Of a DNA stretch of 13,924 bases, positions 13,553 through 13,924 are shown piece after piece. This DNA comes from an uncultured Parvibacter sp. (GTDB lineage Bacteria; Actinomycetota; Coriobacteriia; Coriobacteriales; Eggerthellaceae). The notes below the pieces were generated by a model that worked only from the letters and a program-made list of their open reading frames with translations, ran no database searches and was not told the DNA's origin. A program made the position numbers and the translations under genes. The DNA lies in NCBI GenBank assembly GCA_910587945.1, contig CAJUNI010000047.1, positions 364 to 14,287 of the forward strand, read 5' to 3'. Positions within the stretch are counted from its first letter, which is position 1, and every line of letters begins with the position of its first letter.

Positions 13553-13924
13553 TTAGTGGAGGATGGTCCAGGCCACAAAGGCAACAATGGCCAGTACGGC
13601 CACTACAATAATCACCTTTTGTGTGGTGGAGCTTCCCCCTTTAAGATCCTCTAACGTAGTTTCAGGAATCTCATCTGTCGGCTTCTTGGGTTGAGGCTGG
13701 GCAGGCGCAGCCTGAGCTGTGTTTGCCTGAGCTGCATCTGAGGACGAAGCCGATGCTGGCGCCGCCGATTCCGCTGGTGTTACTTCAACGGAAGTCGATG
13801 CCGCCTTAGAGCTATCAGGGATTACCGGTCCACGTGAGGTAGACTTCTTTGAACCTGCCTGAATGACAATATCTTCTTCGTCTGCATTAACCGCAATATG
13901 GCGATAGTTCTTTGAGTCCGAAGT
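13553..13924 (-). CDS. C-terminal part of a tail-anchored low-complexity protein (5' end beyond window)
   Basis: An open minus-strand frame runs from the window edge (13924) to a TAA at 13553-13555, giving 123 visible residues. The visible part starts with a short folded-looking stretch (YRHIAVNADEEDIVIQAGS). It continues with an Ala/Ser/Pro/Gln-rich disordered region (APASASSSDAAQANTAQAAP) and an acidic-basic patch (DEIPETTLEDLKGGSS). It ends in a hydrophobic helix (KVIIVVAVLAIVAFVAWTILH) reaching almost to the C-terminus. That is a tail-anchor topology: nearly everything visible faces the cytoplasm. Biased composition fits real coding sequence. It is followed, 93 bases on, by another membrane protein in the same direction. 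The family is not recognised and the N-terminal domain, which could be diagnostic, is outside the window. Confidence 0.7.
   Translation of the reverse strand, partial: TSDSKNYRHIAVNADEEDIVIQAGSKKSTSRGPVIPDSSKAASTSVEVTPAESAAPASASSSDAAQANTAQAAPAQPQPKKPTDEIPETTLEDLKGGSSTTQKVIIVVAVLAIVAFVAWTILH

Overview
The window looks like chromosomal DNA of a bacterium with roughly balanced base composition (judged by eye, not computed). The gene content suggests an actinobacterium, most plausibly a low-GC member of the Coriobacteriia such as a Cryptobacterium-like organism. This rests on an Lhr-type helicase, a CcdA/TlpA thiol-redox pair, a WYL regulator, a YbjN-domain protein and membrane proteins with long low-complexity cytoplasmic tails. 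The taxonomic call is an inference. No rRNA, tRNA, CRISPR array, phage gene or insertion sequence was seen.

Layout, left to right. (1) Positions 1-2534, minus strand: an Lhr-family helicase. Its reading frame is broken once near 604-606, but the rest of the protein continues in another frame to the window edge. (2) 2758-4197, plus strand: ccdA and a membrane-anchored TlpA-like thioredoxin, closed by a strong intrinsic terminator. (3) 4280-5600, minus strand: a two-gene unit of a HIRAN-domain protein and a Sel1/TPR-repeat protein whose start overlaps it. (4) 5773-10932, plus strand: a WYL regulator, an 1112-residue AAA+ protein, a 74-residue acidic protein overlapping it by 8 bases, and a YbjN-domain protein. 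They are closed by a bidirectional terminator. (5) 11033-12172, minus strand: infC-rpmI-rplT, with a terminator-like hairpin in the infC leader and an apparent ATA start codon for IF3. (6) 12380-13924, minus strand: two membrane proteins with disordered cytoplasmic regions, the second cut by the window edge.

The most unusual object is the AAA+ protein at 6903-10241. It carries two complete CbxX/CfqX (SpoVK/EccA-type) AAA+ modules and, fused at the C-terminus, an FtsH-type M41 zinc-metallopeptidase domain with HEAAH and the downstream Asp ligand. Its N-terminal third aligns by eye with the two AAA modules but has lost Walker A, the pore loop and the arginine-finger region, so it appears to be a dead third AAA module. 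A Cys-rich segment lies ahead of it. No transmembrane segment is visible, so this looks like a soluble unfoldase-protease assembled from parts normally found in separate proteins. The WYL regulator upstream and the small acidic and YbjN proteins downstream are plausible regulator and adaptor/chaperone partners. That system-level reading is inference.
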